NCBI RefSeq assembly: GCF_013368755.1
Contig: NC_049565.1
Coordinates: 930,001 to 994,000, forward strand
Direction: 5' to 3'
Length of the DNA stretch: 64,000 nt
Origin: Talaromyces rugulosus
Lineage: Eukaryota > Ascomycota > Eurotiomycetes > Eurotiales > Trichocomaceae
Of the stretch, positions 59,699 to 64,000 are shown piece after piece. Made by a program: the position numbers and the translations under genes. Under the pieces are notes generated by a model. It was given only the letters and a program-made list of their open reading frames with translations. It did no database searches and had not been told where the DNA came from. Numbering within the stretch: position 1 is the first letter of the stretch; every line of letters begins with the position of its first letter.

Positions 59699-60724
59699 CT
59701 TTAGAGCTAATTGAAGGTGAGAGATACTTGGAGGAAACTTTATCGAGTAGGATCAGGAGTCACGTTATGGTTGAAGAGGTAGGTACAAGAGCAGAATTTA
59801 TATCTAGAACGGAGAGAATTTCCAAACACAAGGCTGTTGGGCATCTTCATATCATGCACATTACTTTATCCTAGCGCTAGAATTGGGCAAACATTTGTCC
59901 TTGGATGTCGTCCATCCCACTTCCTCCTTTGATCTCCACTCAGGATTTGCAAGGCTGACATGAATAGTAGGTAAATGTATGGCGCCGGCTTCCCGAAAAA
60001 GCCTACCATGTATATGTATGCGTCTGGTGCTAATCACAGCCCCCAATGGCTGCATCTAGTTTGTATCCACCCAGAAATTGTTTATGACATAGTCGAGGCG
60101 GGATGTCAGGGTGGGTAAGCAATGAACAAGATGATTGGACATCTATATATTCAAGGCTGCGCTGAGCAGGATAAGCTGACCCCACAAAAACACACGAGAC
60201 AACCATCTACAATGTGGCACAGACGATGCAAAGACACGTCGAAATTCCAAGAACAAAAGCTGCGACACTTGATGTATCATTGACGGCGTCGCTAACAGCA
60301 GGGACGAGGTGGCATTCCAGTCAAGAGAGGCTGCGTTGAATGAGGCTACATTCAACAAGGCTACATTCAACAAGGCTACATTCAACAAGGCTACATTCAA
60401 CAAGGCTACATTCAACAAGGCTACATTCAACAAGACTACATTCAACAAGGCTACATTCAACAAGGCTACATTCAACAAGGCTACATTCAACAAGGCTACA
60501 TTCAACAAGGCTACATTCAACAAGGCTACATTCAACAAGGCTACATTCAACAAGGCTACATTCAACAAGGCTACATTCAACAAGGCTACATTACAGGAAT
60601 CTGCAGGAAATATATGATAAGATGTGCTGTCTAAGCCTTACGGTCATTTGAATGCAACCAGTTTGCAAACGATATGATGAGAGGCGTGTTCTAGTGGTAG
60701 CACTAGCCAAAGGCGCCTTAGTTG
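59699..60724. other. Intergenic region with minisatellite
   Basis: About 1 kb between two minus-strand genes. Its central feature is the 15-bp tandem array at 60344-60592. No gene can be supported, although the array lies in long open frames on both strands. Confidence 0.5.
60344..60592. repeat. 15-bp minisatellite, 16 full units plus a partial
   Basis: The unit GGCTACATTCAACAA recurs head to tail with almost no variation; the seventh unit (60434) has one G-to-A change. A degenerate unit with five mismatches (60329-60343) sits directly upstream. Because 15 is a multiple of 3, the array is open in several frames, coding (NKATF), (TRLHS) or, reversed, (LLNVA). Confidence 0.9.
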
Positions 60725-61794
60725 CTAAGCAGGAACAAACGCTTTGTATACCTGAAGCCCACCTTCGATCGATTGCACCACTCCAAAGAATGTAGTAAGA
60801 ACAAGAATTAAAATCGCCACCCAAAATGTATACCACTGAACGCCATTCCTCCTATCCCACCACCATTGGTTGATAGTCTTAGGATTTGTGCCATCATAAC
60901 ATTGTTTCAATATCACCAACCTGTCTCTCCAGTACAGGAAGCTATTAATATTACGATCTGGGCCACACAAGCGCCCACATCGCAGAAGTCTTGGGTCGAT
61001 CGAACAGGACTGATACTTTCGGATTGTCCTTTTTTGACATTGAGGAAAAAGGAGCGAAATGGTTCGCAATGTCTCTTTCGCCAAATCAGGCGGAAGGAGA
61101 GAGCTAATTATTGCATTAGAAGGTTCAATGAGTAATCATGAATCGAATCAGATACTCACTTTTCCTGACATTCTAGAAAAGTTACATGGTGAAATATAGC
61201 CACCTTTGTATCCCTTTCTACCAAACGAAGATGATCTGCAAGATTGTCCGTCCAGACTATTTTAATGCCTGCAATCTGCTCAATGTTGTGTCCCGTAAAG
61301 TCTTGGTCTAAGAAGACACATGCTTCAGTAGTCTCCGGTTCGTGAGAAAAGTGTTTATCGATTGAGCTTTTAACAGTACCATGAGTCCACATGATCTTTG
61401 TGGTCCCGGAAATTGCGTTCAAAGGATTTGCATCAAATTTTAGCATGAGTAAAAGCTGCGCTGCTAGGTCAATGGAACTATCTGGGCTGCATGCGGGATT
61501 ACCACGAGCCATCATATCTCGAATATTCTCCCGAGTGCGATTATTGCGTATTTGTTCCACTATCCACAAATTTTGCTGACACGTTTGAGCCCACATAGTG
61601 CCTTGCCTGTTGTGGAAACGAGCATAAGAAGAATCATAGAAACGAAAATATGCATCAAAGTTCAGTTCACGAGAACGTTCACCATTAGAAAATCTCTTAA
61701 CGATAGGCTGCGGACCCCAGAGGCTTTCGGCTATCTGCCGCTTTATAGCATCTGTTTGCGACTTAATGGCAAATCTATCGTTTGTCGAAGCCAT
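60725..61794 (-). CDS. Unnamed fungal membrane-anchored protein
   Basis: Two exons, 61160-61794 and 60725-61103, give 337 residues (the intron keeps phase 2). The N-terminal part is soluble and helical. The C-terminus reads YWRDRLVILKQCYDGTNPKT, WWWDRRNGVQWYTFWVAIL, ILVLTTFFGVVQSIEGGLQV, YKAFVPA: a single membrane helix preceded by a conserved RR/WY patch. I have met this tail in many uncharacterised Pezizomycotina proteins, but know no function. It is divergent from the protease-like gene at 62317. Confidence 0.75.
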
Positions 61795-62316
61795 GTAGTG
61801 AAAGATTGCAGTTGCAAAGAAAGGAAATACTGTTGCAGTGTCATCAGATCTTTATTGATAGATCGGGTATGTTATAGTCAACAGAGCCATATTTATTTCA
61901 GGTGCCAGCAGAGCAGCTCGTTCTCTCTCGTTCCATTCTCTTCTTCTCATTCCTTTTCTTCTTCCCACGAATGAACTTCATGGTGATTGTGAGGCTAAGA
62001 TGCATGTACTGCCCCCCAACAAGAGCGGGGCTGGCAAGCAAGCCTTGCGGCTTTCAGCCTCGAACTCAGTTTTGATGTGCATTGCCTGCTGAGACTCTCC
62101 TGTGTTGTATGAGTATCCCCACATGAAGTACACTTTGCATAAATACCGTGCCGATTTTCTTCCCTTCTTCCTTTCGGTTCGAATCGATGATTCTCAAGAG
62201 GAAGCTTTGATGGGATCTTGAACAGTTTCAGGCGCGTCTATTTACCTTTCGTGCATTTTATGACCCTTTTTTCTTCACTTTTTCCGAAATATTTCTCTCT
62301 CTCTTTTTAAGTGGAA
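61795..62316. promoter_or_regulatory. Divergent promoter region
   Basis: A 522-bp spacer between the membrane protein and the protease-like gene. It contains pyrimidine-rich stretches near 61920-61965 and 62285-62309; no specific site recognised. Confidence 0.4.
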
Positions 62317-64000
62317 ATGCGGCCACTGTCAATATCTGTGGGCTCATTGATACAATCTTCAAAAATAACCAAGAGCTACTGGGAAGCAGTCGGGCCAATG
62401 CGCATACTCTTCACAAACAAGCTCGCACCAGCTATCCAGGATTATCTCGAACAATGCTTGGAACCTTCGCTGGACGAATTGCATTGGTCATTATATATGT
62501 GCGGACATAATTTTGAGACGGCAAGGCCTTATTTGGTTTTCTCCTCGACCAACGCAAAGAAAAGGAAAACGGCCATAGAATTAGTAAGAGGTAGTGGAAT
62601 TCTTAGAGATGCCCCGACTGTGAAACTGCGACATACCTGTTATATTCCAGGTCTACACGCCCCAATGGAGCTCCTGGGTGATCATGTCCGAGTTGATGCT
62701 TCACACAATCCAGCGAGTAACGAATCATTTTACTACATGCCATCTGAAAACACACTTGGAGTGTCAGTATTTGTTGCTGGATTACCGAACGAAAGCAGAA
62801 TGAGACAAGCTACAGCCGGCGGAATTATATGTGTTGGAAGTCGGTTCTTTTATCTCACGGTATCCCATGTACTTGAGCAAGACGAAGAACTGCAATTACC
62901 GGGAGGTAAATCCCGGAATCAGAGTCAAATTTTAGACGAAGACGATAGCAGCGATGAGGAAGAAGAGGAAGGTGGAGTTTCCGAACTCCGGTCCGATGAT
63001 AGCATTTCAACTGATGGCTATGTAATATCTACGTCTTCCAGCTGTGTGAATCAATATTCAGAGGACGGTGAATCACTCAATGAAGCAAGCCATGGGATTC
63101 TCGCTATTGCCAGGCTTCATGATGAAATCGCGTTATTTCAAGTCCAGAGGCCACTGCAGTCAAGCACCGCCCAATTTGTACCATCAGGCTTCATCGAATT
63201 GGGCCCGCCTGATAGGATCAGAAGCCACAAGCTCGATTACCTATTGATTGAAATTCATGACAAGTCTTTGATAAGACCCAACATATTATCTGCGTCAAGA
63301 ACCCCTTTGAGCAGCATCAGCGTCGACAAGGTTGCTCAAATTGACAATGAAGATTGCGATGTAGCTGTCCTAACAGCGTCTAGGGGAGTTTTGAGGGGTG
63401 TTCTGATTGCTACGCCTCGTTATTTGAGCCTTCCTAAAGCTACTACTATGCGAAAGACATTTAGTCTTAGACTCGATGGCATAATACAACGTGGGGACTG
63501 TGGGTCATGGGTGGTTGATGCAACCTCTGGTCATTTCTATGGACACATATTTGGCGGTGGTGCCGGGACCAGAACGGCTTATATAATACCGGCCGCTGAT
63601 ATTTTCGATGACATACGAGCCAAATGTGCACAGCCAGTGATTCTACCTTCTGCAACAGGCGAAAACGTTCAAACTCACTCCCGGATTCCTAGCAACGAGC
63701 TACACAGTGGGTCAAAGGCTAGTCAACAACCTGACTCTTCGGGGCTGCAGGAGGCTGGAACACTGGAAGATAAAACAGTGAGCAAGGTGAATCACGAAGC
63801 CTTTAAAGAAATACTCGATGATATCATGTGCCCTGGAGACAGCAGTAACAGTACCGAAAGCCTGGCAGAGAACGCCCCTCAAAAATTCGCTGTAACAGAC
63901 AGAGATATAGAGGTCCTTAGCAGTGGCAATGTATCAGAAACGCCAAAAAACCATCAGATTTCGGAAACGTCTTGCTCTTCACCAGCGGTAAAACTCAAAC
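62317..64000 (+). CDS. Chymotrypsin-fold-like protein with Cys at the nucleophile position (partial, runs off the window)
   Basis: An uninterrupted reading frame of 561 codons starts at ATG 62317 and is still open at the right edge. Residues placed like a catalytic triad are His184 (FYLTVSHVL), Asp348 (EDCDVAVL) and Cys395 in RGDCGSWVVD, followed by GHFYGHIFGGG and AYIIPAADIFDDI. This is the layout of trypsin-like (S1) domains, with an acidic insert (DEDDSSDEEEEEG) after the His. The serine of GDSG is replaced by cysteine, as in cysteine-type chymotrypsin-fold proteases. The N-terminal about 170 residues are unrecognised; after residue 440 the chain is serine-rich. Either an active protease or a pseudoenzyme; relatives in fungi are uncharacterised. 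Confidence 0.6.
   Translation, partial: MRPLSISVGSLIQSSKITKSYWEAVGPMRILFTNKLAPAIQDYLEQCLEPSLDELHWSLYMCGHNFETARPYLVFSSTNAKKRKTAIELVRGSGILRDAPTVKLRHTCYIPGLHAPMELLGDHVRVDASHNPASNESFYYMPSENTLGVSVFVAGLPNESRMRQATAGGIICVGSRFFYLTVSHVLEQDEELQLPGGKSRNQSQILDEDDSSDEEEEEGGVSELRSDDSISTDGYVISTSSSCVNQYSEDGESLNEASHGILAIARLHDEIALFQVQRPLQSSTAQFVPSGFIELGPPDRIRSHKLDYLLIEIHDKSLIRPNILSASRTPLSSISVDKVAQIDNEDCDVAVLTASRGVLRGVLIATPRYLSLPKATTMRKTFSLRLDGIIQRGDCGSWVVDATSGHFYGHIFGGGAGTRTAYIIPAADIFDDIRAKCAQPVILPSATGENVQTHSRIPSNELHSGSKASQQPDSSGLQEAGTLEDKTVSKVNHEAFKEILDDIMCPGDSSNSTESLAENAPQKFAVTDRDIEVLSSGNVSETPKNHQISETSCSSPAVKLK

Noticed and set aside
60309..60617. Repeat-encoded protein of NKATF units (or LLNVA on the other strand)
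   Set aside because: The frames are open only because the unit is 15 bp; no start context, signal peptide or flanking conserved sequence supports a gene.

Overview
The window is genomic DNA of a filamentous ascomycete. Genes carry short (about 45-70 nt) GT..AG introns, and the fungal families present (Zn2Cys6 regulator, RTA1, AtaL/DUF1857, LAMMER kinase, sideroflexin, DUF2293) point to the Eurotiales (Aspergillus/Penicillium relatives). The order is inferred from family resemblance only. Two housekeeping blocks alternate with accessory, partly AT-rich stretches rich in broken genes.

1-26.4 kb, accessory. A decayed C2H2-type regulator tail (81-1266) is followed by a TatD-family hydrolase and then a nine-gene cluster (4.1-21.5 kb): MFS anion:cation symporter, amidohydrolase, GABA-type aminotransferase, ketopantoate-reductase-like enzyme, tartrate/D-malate/isopropylmalate-type decarboxylating dehydrogenase, semialdehyde dehydrogenase, haloacid-dehalogenase-type hydrolase, HHxxxD acyltransferase and a Zn2Cys6 regulator. 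Eight copies of an 18-bp two-fold symmetric element (consensus CCGGGTAC-NN-GTACCCGG, i.e. CGG-N10-CCG) lie upstream of the structural genes and, unexpectedly, of the TatD gene. I found none outside this region. The enzyme set resembles a catabolic route for an amide: import, hydrolysis, transamination of an omega-amino acid, oxidation of the semialdehyde, and oxidation/decarboxylation of a hydroxy acid. The best single match I can think of is pantothenate breakdown (beta-alanine plus pantoate via dimethylmalate). This is inference. An RTA1 membrane protein, an RTA1 relic and a 2-kb AT-rich gene-free tract close the region.

26.4-35.5 kb, core: CPSF-73/Ysh1 and TAF4 (divergent, sharing a promoter with TCACGTGA), then a LAMMER kinase.

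35.5-44.3 kb, accessory: a frameshifted kinase-like gene, a regulator-like gene without a visible DNA-binding domain, a small secreted protein, an unnamed membrane protein and an F-box-neighbourhood-type protein. The last two are bracketed by a diverged 72-bp direct repeat.

44.3-58 kb, mostly core: AtaL/DUF1857 protein, sideroflexin, a divergent intronless pair of acetolactate decarboxylase and catabolic acetolactate synthase (an acetoin module of bacterial type), a PHD-finger protein, a DUF2293 protein and Pus7.

58-64 kb, accessory: a relic of an NRPS-like reductase domain, a small dsRNA-binding-like protein, a 15-bp minisatellite, an unnamed membrane protein and, running off the right edge, a chymotrypsin-fold-like protein with GDCG in place of GDSG.

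Exon joins were deduced by eye from splice signals, phase and family resemblance. Coordinates given for multi-exon genes span all exons.
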